This document shows positions 6,548 to 13,720 of a stretch of 19,437 bases of DNA, piece after piece. The number at the start of each line of letters is the position of its first letter. Within the stretch, counting starts at the first letter, position 1. This stretch comes from JBGTLA01 sp041744375 (lineage in GTDB: Bacteria > Actinomycetota > Acidimicrobiia > Spongiisociales > ZC4RG35). The position numbers and the translations under genes were made by a program. Under the pieces are notes generated by a model that saw nothing but the letters and a program-made list of their open reading frames with translations, searched no databases and was not told where the DNA came from. Location: positions 1-19,437 of the forward strand of contig JBGTLA010000099.1 in the NCBI GenBank assembly GCA_041744375.1, given 5' to 3'.

Positions 6548-8851
6548 ATGCCATCCCGGAGTAACACCCGCCGGGGGGCCTCTGGGCGGAAACGGGTGGC
6601 AAACCGCAACACCAAGACGACCAGGAAGCGCACGCCCTCATCTCGGGGGCGACAGCGAACGCCCCTGCTGAGGGCGTTTCGCACACAGATGCGCACAACC
6701 CTGGGCAGACAAGCCGACGACGTGTGGGGGCTGGTGGCCATCGTCTGCGCCATCGTCGTCGTCTTGGGCTTTTTCGATCAGGCCGGACCGGTCGGACGGG
6801 GGCTCGAGAACGCCACCCGGTTCCTTTTCGGGGTGTGGCGGGTGATGGTGCCGGTGGCCCTGGCCGGGGTCGGTGTCGCTCTCATCGTGGGCAAGCCACG
6901 CGACGGAGTGTCGCGGCTCACCAGCGGAACGGTGGCCACCTTCGTGGGGGCGGTGGCGATCTTCCATCTGCTCACCGGGGCGGTGGCCCTGGCCGCCGAC
7001 ATGGAGCTCGTTCAACAGCGGGGCGGAGCCGTTGGTGCGATCGTCGCCTACCCGTTGCGGCGGGTGCTCGGGATTTGGGGCGCCTTCGTCGTCTTGTGTG
7101 CGATGACCGGGATGGGCGTACTGATCATGACGCGCACCTCGGTGCGCGAGTTCACCTCCGGCATCACCGACCTGTGGCGTCATTTCGTTCGTTTCGTTGG
7201 CGACCTCTACTCGGGGCGTGGCCAGACCGAGCGTCTCGGAAAACATGCCGCTCCCCGCCGAGCGCGCCCGGTGGTCGATACACAGAAGCCGGGACCGAAG
7301 CCCGCTCCGGTGGAGGTGGTGGACACGGCTCCGCCGCCACCCAAGCCACGTTCCGTGAAGTCACCTCCCATGAAGCCGGCGGCGACCCCCTCCGGCTACA
7401 CGTTGCCGCCCCTCGACCTGTTGGCCCTCGGCGGCGGGGGCGAGCAGAACCGACGTTCGCTCGAGGACACGGCCCGCCAGCTGGAAGACACGCTCCATCA
7501 GCATGGGGTCGAAGCCATGCTCACCAAGATCGTTCCCGGCCCGACCGTGACCCGATACGAGATCGAGCTGGCTCCCGGGGTCAAGGTGAACAAGGTATCG
7601 AACCTGGCCCACGACATCGCCTACGCCCTGGCCACACCCGATGTGAGGCTGCTGGTGCCGATCCCGGGCAAGTCGGCCATCGGGGTCGAAGTCCCCAACC
7701 GGAGTCGGCGCATGGTCACCCTCGGCGACATCCTCCGTTCCGACGAGGCCCGGTCCAGCAATCAGCCCCTCACGGTGGGTTTGGGAATGGACATATCCGG
7801 GCGCGCCAAGATGTTGAACCTGGCCGAGCTTCCGCATGTGCTCATCGCCGGCGCCACCGGGGCAGGGAAGTCCTCATGCATCAACTCGCTGGTCACGTCG
7901 TTGTTGATGCGCACCACCCCCGACGACGTCAGGTTGATCATGGTCGATCCCAAGCGCGTCGAGCTCGGCCAGTACAACGGGGTGCCCCACCTCCTCACCC
8001 GGGTCATCACCAACCCCAAGAAGGCGGCCGACTCCCTCAAGTGGGCGGTGGCGGAGATGGACCGTCGTTACGACCTCCTCGCCGACGCCAAGGTACGCGA
8101 CATCGGGGGGTACCGCGAGAAGCTCGACGCCGGGGAACTCGATCCCGAGGGATTCGATCGGTTCCCGTACGTGGTGGTCATCGTCGATGAGCTCAACGAC
8201 CTGATGATGGTGGCGGGACGCGAGGTGGAGGACGCCATCGTCCGTATCGCCCAGATGGCTCGCGCCGTCGGGATCCACCTGGTGATCGCCACCCAGCGGC
8301 CGTCGGTCGATGTGATCACCGGTGTGATCAAGGCCAACGTTCCTTCGCGCCTGGCCTTTTCGGTGGCTTCCCAGACCGACAGCAGGGTGATCCTCGACGG
8401 TTCCGGCGCCGAGAAGCTGGTTGGCATGGGAGACATGCTCGTGGTCACGGCCAAGGAGCCGCGGGCACAGCGCATCCAGGGAGCCTGGGTCGATGAGGCA
8501 GAGGTGCGTGCCGTGGTGGAATGGGTCAAGAACCAGCGGGAAGTCGAATACCGCGACCAGGAGGTGCTCGACGTGGCGGCGGAGGCGGCCGCGGCGCAGG
8601 CCGCCACCGAAGACGACGAGGACGAAGAGCTGGTGCGCCAGGCGACGGTGCTGGTGGTGCGTTCACAACTGGGGTCGACCTCGATGCTGCAGCGCAAGCT
8701 CCGGGTCGGCTTTGCCCGGGCGGGGCGCGTCATGGACATCCTGGAGAACCGGGGCGTAGTGGGCCCTTCACTCGGGTCCAAGGCACGGGAAGTGCTCATG
8801 ACCGAGACGGAACTGGACGAGTTCCTATCTGGCCAGACCACAGCGGTGTGA
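6548..8851 (+). CDS. ftsK: DNA translocase FtsK/SpoIIIE
   Basis: FtsK pumps chromosomal DNA through the closing septum and helps resolve dimers at dif. The 767-residue protein has a very basic N-terminus (about 1-55) and then about four membrane segments (roughly 61-78, 96-115, 128-150 and 175-195). A Pro/Lys-rich linker covers about 240-285, shorter than in E. coli. The motor has the alpha/beta region from about 300, Walker A GATGAGKSS at 435-443 with Lys 441, and Walker B VVIVDELNDL near 543-552. The C-terminal gamma winged helix (about 695-760, ending ENRGVVGPSLGSKAREVL) normally reads KOPS/SRS DNA and contacts XerD. An acidic stretch (EDDEDEEL) separates motor and gamma. The start at 6548 follows a promoter with an almost absent leader. 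Confidence 0.96.
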   Translation: MPSRSNTRRGASGRKRVANRNTKTTRKRTPSSRGRQRTPLLRAFRTQMRTTLGRQADDVWGLVAIVCAIVVVLGFFDQAGPVGRGLENATRFLFGVWRVMVPVALAGVGVALIVGKPRDGVSRLTSGTVATFVGAVAIFHLLTGAVALAADMELVQQRGGAVGAIVAYPLRRVLGIWGAFVVLCAMTGMGVLIMTRTSVREFTSGITDLWRHFVRFVGDLYSGRGQTERLGKHAAPRRARPVVDTQKPGPKPAPVEVVDTAPPPPKPRSVKSPPMKPAATPSGYTLPPLDLLALGGGGEQNRRSLEDTARQLEDTLHQHGVEAMLTKIVPGPTVTRYEIELAPGVKVNKVSNLAHDIAYALATPDVRLLVPIPGKSAIGVEVPNRSRRMVTLGDILRSDEARSSNQPLTVGLGMDISGRAKMLNLAELPHVLIAGATGAGKSSCINSLVTSLLMRTTPDDVRLIMVDPKRVELGQYNGVPHLLTRVITNPKKAADSLKWAVAEMDRRYDLLADAKVRDIGGYREKLDAGELDPEGFDRFPYVVVIVDELNDLMMVAGREVEDAIVRIAQMARAVGIHLVIATQRPSVDVITGVIKANVPSRLAFSVASQTDSRVILDGSGAEKLVGMGDMLVVTAKEPRAQRIQGAWVDEAEVRAVVEWVKNQREVEYRDQEVLDVAAEAAAAQAATEDDEDEELVRQATVLVVRSQLGSTSMLQRKLRVGFARAGRVMDILENRGVVGPSLGSKAREVLMTETELDEFLSGQTTAV

Positions 8852-8933
8852 GCGCCTCTCGGGCCCGACCGGAAGTGGCTGGGAGACGTCTACGCTCGCG
8901 GGATACCGGAGACCAGGACAAACCGAGGACCAC

Positions 8934-9962
8934 GTGCGCCAGGTTTTGACGCCGAGCGGGGGCTTAGACGGCACCGCTCCGCTGGATGTAGAACTCACCC
9001 GTCGGCTCTATCGAGCGATGGTCATTGCTCGGGTGTACGACCGCAAGTCCACCGCGATGCAAAAGCAGGGCCGCCTGGCCACCTATGCCCCCTTCGAGGG
9101 TCAGGAGGCCGCCCAGATCGGTGCGGCCGCCGGTCTCGAACCCGACGACTGGGTGGTCGCCACCTATCGAGATGCCGCCCTCATGTGGGCGCAGGGATAC
9201 CCCTGGGAGCTACTCGTCGCCGGCAGGACCGGAGACGAACGGGGAGGGAGGCCTCCCGATCACGTCCCGGTGCTACCGCCATCGATCACCGTTGGCGGTC
9301 ACATGGTCCACGCCGTAGGTTTGGCCTGGGCGGAGAAGATACGCTCGTCGGGGCGCATCGCGCTCACCTCCTTCGGTGACGGCGCCACCTCCGAAGGGGA
9401 CTTTCACGAAGCGATGAACCTGGCGGCGGTGTACGACATCGGTTGCGTGTTCTTCTGCCAGAACAACGGATACGCCATATCCCTGCCTCGCCACGAACAG
9501 ACCCGATCCGACACCATCGCCCAGAAGGCGATCGCCTACGGCATGCCGGGAGTGCAGGTGGACGGCAACGACCTCTTCGCCGTGTACGAGACGGTGCACG
9601 AGGCAGCGGAGAGGGCCCGCTCCGGTCAGGGACCCACCCTCATAGAGGCGGTCACCTACCGCATCGGTCCCCACACCACCGCCGACGACCCCACCCGCTA
9701 TCGGTCCGACGACGAGGCGGTCGAATGGCGGAAACGCGATCCGCTGGAAAGGGTCCGCATCTACCTCTCCGAGCGAGATGCCTGGGACGATGCCTGGGAG
9801 GCCGCCATCGAAGAGGAAGCAGCCGGGGAGATCGACCGGGCGGTGAGCCTCGCCGAGGCCATGCCGCCCCTCGGCCCCGGGGAGATCCTCGACGCCATGT
9901 TCGAGACGAGGCCACCTCATCTCGATGCCCAGCGCCGCCAACTCGTCGGGGAGGCTCCATGA
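8934..9962 (+). CDS. 2-oxoacid dehydrogenase E1 component, alpha subunit
   Basis: This is the thiamine-diphosphate-binding alpha subunit of a heterotetrameric E1 that decarboxylates pyruvate or a branched-chain 2-oxoacid. The 342-residue protein shows the ThDP/Mg motif from GDGATSEGDFHEA (148-160) to CQNN (175-178), and the conserved HTTADDPTRYR loop (247-257), equivalent to the phosphorylation loop of the eukaryotic enzyme. The YAPFEGQEAAQ and ATYRDAALMWAQG segments are also typical. The start is GTG at 8934 with GAGG about six bases upstream. A possible -10 box TACGCT is at 8891-8896. It overlaps E1 beta by ATGA and leads a three-gene operon. Sequence alone does not separate pyruvate from branched-chain substrate, so I give no symbol. 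Confidence 0.93.
   Translation: MRQVLTPSGGLDGTAPLDVELTRRLYRAMVIARVYDRKSTAMQKQGRLATYAPFEGQEAAQIGAAAGLEPDDWVVATYRDAALMWAQGYPWELLVAGRTGDERGGRPPDHVPVLPPSITVGGHMVHAVGLAWAEKIRSSGRIALTSFGDGATSEGDFHEAMNLAAVYDIGCVFFCQNNGYAISLPRHEQTRSDTIAQKAIAYGMPGVQVDGNDLFAVYETVHEAAERARSGQGPTLIEAVTYRIGPHTTADDPTRYRSDDEAVEWRKRDPLERVRIYLSERDAWDDAWEAAIEEEAAGEIDRAVSLAEAMPPLGPGEILDAMFETRPPHLDAQRRQLVGEAP
9948..9954 (+). promoter_or_regulatory. Ribosome binding site for E1 beta
   Basis: GGGGAGG ends four bases before the ATG at 9959 and lies inside the E1 alpha coding end. It fixes the E1 beta start, which otherwise sits in a frame that stays open far upstream. Confidence 0.7.
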
Positions 9963-10951
9963 GCGCCGCCACCTCGACCGTCATGACGATGGCCCAGGCC
10001 CTCAACGACGCCCTCGATGTCGCTCTCGACAAGGACGGCGACGTCTTGGTCATCGGCGAAGACGTTGGCCGGACCGGTGGGGTCTTTCGCATCACCGACG
10101 GCCTGTTGGAGACGTACGGGGCCGCCCGTGTCATCGACACGCCCGTGGCCGAGTCGGGGATCGTGGGGGCGGCCTTCGGGATGGCTGTGGGCGGCCTGCG
10201 GCCTGTGGTCGAACTCCAGTTCATGGGATTCTCCTATCCGGCTTTCGACCAGGTGATCAATCACGTGTCGAGAATTCGCCACCGGTCCCAGCACCGGTTC
10301 AGTGCTCCCATGGTCATCCGCATTCCCTATGGAGGCGGGATCGGAGCGGCCGAGCATCACTCGGAATCCGCCGAGGCGATCTACGCCCACGTGCCCGGTC
10401 TCAAGGTGGTGGTGCCGTCGACGCCGTACGATGCCAAGGGCTTGTTGCTGGCTGCCATCGCCGATCCCGACCCGGTGGTGGTGTGCGAGCCGATCCGGCT
10501 CTATCGGGCCGTCAAGGAAGAAGTTCCCGCCGGGTGGTACGAAGTGCCGATCGGCCCTGTTGGTGTCGAGCGGGAAGGCACCGATGTCACCTTCATAGCC
10601 TGGGGGGCGATGATGAAAGAGACGAGAGCCGCCGCCTCGGCCCTGGAGGAGGAGGGCGTTTCGGTCGAGGTGCTCGATCTGCGCACTGTCGTCCCCTTCG
10701 ATGCAGACGCCGTTGTCGCCTCCGTCTCCAAGACAGGTCGGGTGGTGATCGTGCACGAGGCGCCACGCACGGTCGGGTTCGGAGGGGAGGTGGCCGCCAC
10801 GGTGGCCGAGCGGTGCCTCTATTCGCTCCATGCTCCCCCGGAGCGGGTCACGGGTTGGGACAGCGTCTTTCCCCTGAAGAGGTCCGAGAGCCAGTACCTG
10901 CCGGATGTGGCCCGGATCGTCGCCGCCGCCCGACGAACCCTGGAAGCCTGA
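9959..10951 (+). CDS. 2-oxoacid dehydrogenase E1 component, beta subunit
   Basis: The 330-residue protein is the partner of the alpha subunit in an alpha2-beta2 E1. It carries the transketolase-like pyrimidine-binding domain in the first half (GEDVGRTGGVFRIT at about 33-46, then DTPVAESGIVGAAFGMA and PVVELQFMGF), followed by the RIPYGGGIGAAEHHSES segment. The transketolase C-terminal domain covers about 200-325, including VEVLDLRTVVPFD and VHEAPRTVGFGGEV. These are close to the E1 beta of pyruvate and branched-chain complexes. The ATG overlaps the alpha stop (ATGA) and has a strong GGGGAGG upstream. The frame is open back to 9443, but that extension is antisense-like translation of E1 alpha in another frame and not part of the protein. 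The E2 gene follows with a one-base overlap. Confidence 0.95.
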   Translation: MSAATSTVMTMAQALNDALDVALDKDGDVLVIGEDVGRTGGVFRITDGLLETYGAARVIDTPVAESGIVGAAFGMAVGGLRPVVELQFMGFSYPAFDQVINHVSRIRHRSQHRFSAPMVIRIPYGGGIGAAEHHSESAEAIYAHVPGLKVVVPSTPYDAKGLLLAAIADPDPVVVCEPIRLYRAVKEEVPAGWYEVPIGPVGVEREGTDVTFIAWGAMMKETRAAASALEEEGVSVEVLDLRTVVPFDADAVVASVSKTGRVVIVHEAPRTVGFGGEVAATVAERCLYSLHAPPERVTGWDSVFPLKRSESQYLPDVARIVAAARRTLEA

Positions 10952-12213
10952 TGGCCAGAGAGTTCCGACTTCCCGACATAGGCGAAGGCCTCACCGAGGC
11001 CGAGATCGTCCGCTGGCTCGTCGAGGTGGGCGACACGGTCGAGGCAGACGAGAGTGTCGTCGAGGTGGAGACCGACAAGGCAGTGGTAGAGATCCCCTCA
11101 CCGTACGCCGGGGTGGTGCTCCACCACGGAGGGGCCGCCGGCGAAGTGATGGAGGTCGGCGATATTCTCGTCGTGGTGGGGGAGGAGGGCGAAACCTGGC
11201 CCCCCGAGGAGGAGCCGCCCGAGGAAGAGCCGGCAGCTCCCATCGTCGGCACGTTGAGCTCCGATGCCGAGATGCTGAGCCGCCGCGCCGAGACAGGGGG
11301 GGAGGGCCGCAAGCCCGTCCAGGCTCTCCCACTGGTACGCAAGCTGGCCAAGGAGCTGGGAGTCGATCTCGACGCTGTCGAAGGCACGGGTCCCGGGGGC
11401 AGGATCGTGCGTGAGGACGTCCTGGCGGCTGCCGACGTCACCGAGCCTGCCGCGGCCGAGCTCCCGGTGTTGCCTCCCGTGCCCTCCGCACCCCCGGCTG
11501 CCCAAGAGACGATCCCTGCCACGGGCGGAGACACATCGGAGCGGCGCCCCCTCTCCAAGCTGCGGCGCACGATCGCCGCCAATATGTCGGCATCGTGGGC
11601 CGAGATACCCCACGTCACCACTTTCGACGAGGTCGATGCCTCCCGTCTGCTGGCGATGCGATCGGCGCTCTCCCAGCGGCACGACAAGAACATCCCCATG
11701 GAAGCCCTGGTCGTCAAAGCCGTCATAGGGGCCCTGGTCGCGTACCCCGAGTTCAACTCGACACTGGAAGGCGACGAGCTGGTGGTTCACCGGCGACACG
11801 ACATCGGTATCGCCGTAGACACCCCCGACGGGCTGCTGGTGGCGGTGTTGCGCAATGCCGGCCGCCGTTCGGTGCTGTCTCTGAGCGATGAGGTCCGCCG
11901 AGTGGGTGCTGGGGCTCGGGACCGCAAGCTCGCCCCCGAAGAACTGAGCGGCCAGACGTTCACCGTGTCGAACATCGGCGCCCTCGGCGGTGGCTATGGA
12001 ACACCCATCGTCCCCCGCGGCACCGTGGCCATCCTGTCCGTCGGCCGGGCGCTCGACAAACCAGTCGCCGTCGACGGCACGGTGACCGTGGCCCCGATGC
12101 TGCCGCTTTCACTCTCGTATGACCACAGGGTCATCGATGGTGGGCTCGGCCGCCGTTTCATGCGCCTGCTGATCGAGAACCTGGAGGAACCGACGCTGTT
12201 CCTGGCCGATTGA
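10951..12213 (+). CDS. Dihydrolipoamide acyltransferase (E2) of a 2-oxoacid dehydrogenase complex
   Basis: E2 forms the complex core, carrying the acyl group on a swinging lipoyl arm and passing it to CoA. The 420-residue protein has one lipoyl domain (about 1-80) with the lipoylated Lys at 43 in the VETDKAVVEI motif, then an acidic Pro/Glu-rich linker. The peripheral subunit-binding domain is at about 128-165 (PLVRKLAKELGVDL through GGRIVREDV), followed by a second Pro/Ala linker. The catalytic domain runs from about 195 to the end and contains DHRVIDG with His 392 and Asp 396. Residue numbers assume the ATG at 10951, which shares one base with the E1 beta stop (TGATG) and has GGAAG upstream. 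E3 (lipoamide dehydrogenase) is not in the window. The 3' end overlaps the convergent ramB-like gene by 56 bp. Confidence 0.95.
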   Translation: MAREFRLPDIGEGLTEAEIVRWLVEVGDTVEADESVVEVETDKAVVEIPSPYAGVVLHHGGAAGEVMEVGDILVVVGEEGETWPPEEEPPEEEPAAPIVGTLSSDAEMLSRRAETGGEGRKPVQALPLVRKLAKELGVDLDAVEGTGPGGRIVREDVLAAADVTEPAAAELPVLPPVPSAPPAAQETIPATGGDTSERRPLSKLRRTIAANMSASWAEIPHVTTFDEVDASRLLAMRSALSQRHDKNIPMEALVVKAVIGALVAYPEFNSTLEGDELVVHRRHDIGIAVDTPDGLLVAVLRNAGRRSVLSLSDEVRRVGAGARDRKLAPEELSGQTFTVSNIGALGGGYGTPIVPRGTVAILSVGRALDKPVAVDGTVTVAPMLPLSLSYDHRVIDGGLGRRFMRLLIENLEEPTLFLAD

Positions 12214-13660
12214 ACCGGCTTTCAGTCTCAGGCCTGTGGCGTTCCACCAAGTCGTAGACGCGACGGTCGCTGCGGTTCGGATACAGATCTGAGGCCAGGA
12301 GACCGAGCAGGCGTTCTTGAGTGCGGACCGACACTTCGAGGTGTCCATCCCAGCGGGCGGCCTGCTCGGGTGTCGGACGACGACAGCACGCAGGATCGGG
12401 ACAGGTCGATCGGTGCCGCCGTTGGGTATGGCGATGCCGGAACCACTGGGCGCTCTCGAAGGGGACTCCGAACGTGACGATGTAGGGCCGGTCGGGCTCG
12501 ACGTGGGTGACGCAGAAGTAGGTACCCGACGGAGTGTCCGTGTACTGGGCGTGGACGTCGAATCGGTCGGGCGAAGCGAGTACCGTCACCGCCCCCCAGC
12601 GGCGACACACCGGCTGGGCCTCGATACCGCCCGCCGTGTCGGTGGCGAACCCCAGCCCATCGTTGGCATAGCCCTTGATTACCACCTCGGAGTCATCCGA
12701 CACCACGAGGTGGGTGGTGATGCCGAGATGCTCGGTGGCCAGGTTGACCACCCTCCACGCCGCCATTTCGTAGCTCACGTAGAAGGCTTCCTTCACATCC
12801 TCGATGGACAAGTCACGATCCGCCTTGGCTGCGGCCAGTCGGTCGACCGCCCCGGACTGGGGGATGAGGATGGCTGACGCCAGATAGGCTGTCTCGACCC
12901 GCTGGCGCAGGTACTCCTCGACGTTGGCAGGCGGACCGTGGCCCAACATCCGGCCGGCCAGGGTCTGGAGAACTGCCTTGCGGGCCTGGCGGGTACGCAA
13001 CTCATTGCGTTGCGCGATGTAGATGCGTCCATGAGCCGTGTCGGCGACGGAACGGACGCCACCGATCATGTCCTCCACGGCCTCGATCTCGAACCCGAGA
13101 TGAGAGGCGATGTCCAACAAGTTGCGCGAGGAGAGCGGGCCGGTTCCGGAGTGGCCGGCCACCTGCAGCATCCCGCGGGCCACGGCTTCGACGTCGGAGA
13201 GATATCCGCCCCGGTCGGTGAGCCAACGGTGCACCGCTCCATTGGCTTGCCGCAAGCCGCTTCGCCCCGAACCGGACAGGGCCAATCCATCGATGGCGAC
13301 CTTGTAGAGATCGACCAGAGTGTGGAGGATCTCGTCGCCGAGGCTGGGGGAGGGACGCACGTAGGGGAGCCCAAGGTCTGCGAGGCGAGGGTCGGCTTGC
13401 ATCCTTTCCAACTCGATCTCGAGCTGGGCCCGCCGGGACGGGGCGCCGGGGTCGGTCAAATCGGTGGCGTCTACTCCCAATGCCTCGGCCAGCTCAACCA
13501 CCTGGGGGGGCCGGGGACGCCTCTTGCCGTTCTCGAGCATGGACAGGTAGGGAGCGGGGCGCCCCACTCGCTCCCCCAACTCGGCCAGGGTGAGACCGGC
13601 TGCCTTGCGGTGATGGCGCAGCCGTCGCCCGAAGGTGAGAGTATCGAGATCTGTGCGCAC
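12158..13660 (-). CDS. ramB: RamB/ScfR-type transcriptional regulator (XRE HTH, IrrE-like, Cys-rich C-terminus)
   Basis: The 500-residue protein has the layout of short-chain fatty acyl regulators. It has an XRE-type helix-turn-helix at about 10-65, a central IrrE/DUF955-like region (about 175-310) and a C-terminal ScfR/DUF2083-like part with Cys 352 (CRRW), Cys 383 and a CPDPACCR cluster (420-427). RamB of Corynebacterium represses glyoxylate-shunt and acetate genes, and RamB of Mycobacterium tuberculosis controls icl1. Here the gene is divergent from malate synthase and isocitrate lyase, which strongly supports that role. The usual HExxH of IrrE peptidases is replaced by R-M-L-G-H (237-241), so the middle domain is probably a sensor rather than a protease. 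The start is GTG at 13660, six bases after a -10 box. The symbol is by family and context. Confidence 0.85.
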   Translation of the reverse strand: MRTDLDTLTFGRRLRHHRKAAGLTLAELGERVGRPAPYLSMLENGKRRPRPPQVVELAEALGVDATDLTDPGAPSRRAQLEIELERMQADPRLADLGLPYVRPSPSLGDEILHTLVDLYKVAIDGLALSGSGRSGLRQANGAVHRWLTDRGGYLSDVEAVARGMLQVAGHSGTGPLSSRNLLDIASHLGFEIEAVEDMIGGVRSVADTAHGRIYIAQRNELRTRQARKAVLQTLAGRMLGHGPPANVEEYLRQRVETAYLASAILIPQSGAVDRLAAAKADRDLSIEDVKEAFYVSYEMAAWRVVNLATEHLGITTHLVVSDDSEVVIKGYANDGLGFATDTAGGIEAQPVCRRWGAVTVLASPDRFDVHAQYTDTPSGTYFCVTHVEPDRPYIVTFGVPFESAQWFRHRHTQRRHRSTCPDPACCRRPTPEQAARWDGHLEVSVRTQERLLGLLASDLYPNRSDRRVYDLVERHRPETESRFNRPGTASVPPGSRSAGA

Positions 13661-13666
13661 CCCGCC

Positions 13667-13696
13667 AGGATACTCCCTGCGTTAATTTCCACACAA
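13667..13696 (-). promoter_or_regulatory. Leaderless promoter of the ramB-like gene (TTGTGT - 18 nt - TATCCT)
   Basis: On the minus strand TTGTGT (13696-13691) and TATCCT (13672-13667) are spaced by 18 bases. Six bases separate TATCCT from the GTG at 13660. This is a well-formed promoter with transcription expected to begin at the start codon. Confidence 0.55.
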
Positions 13697-13720
13697 GTTA
13701 TTCACTACCCGACTTGCAAA
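13694..13720. promoter_or_regulatory. Possible RamB operator between ramB and aceB
   Basis: CAAGT (13694-13698) and ACTTG (13712-13716) form an inverted repeat with centres 18 bases apart. The right arm continues as GACTTGCAAA, which resembles the corynebacterial RamB box (AACTTTGCAAA, from memory) with one T missing. The left arm covers the -35 box of the ramB-like gene, so binding could also give autoregulation. This is inferred from position and partial similarity. Confidence 0.35.
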
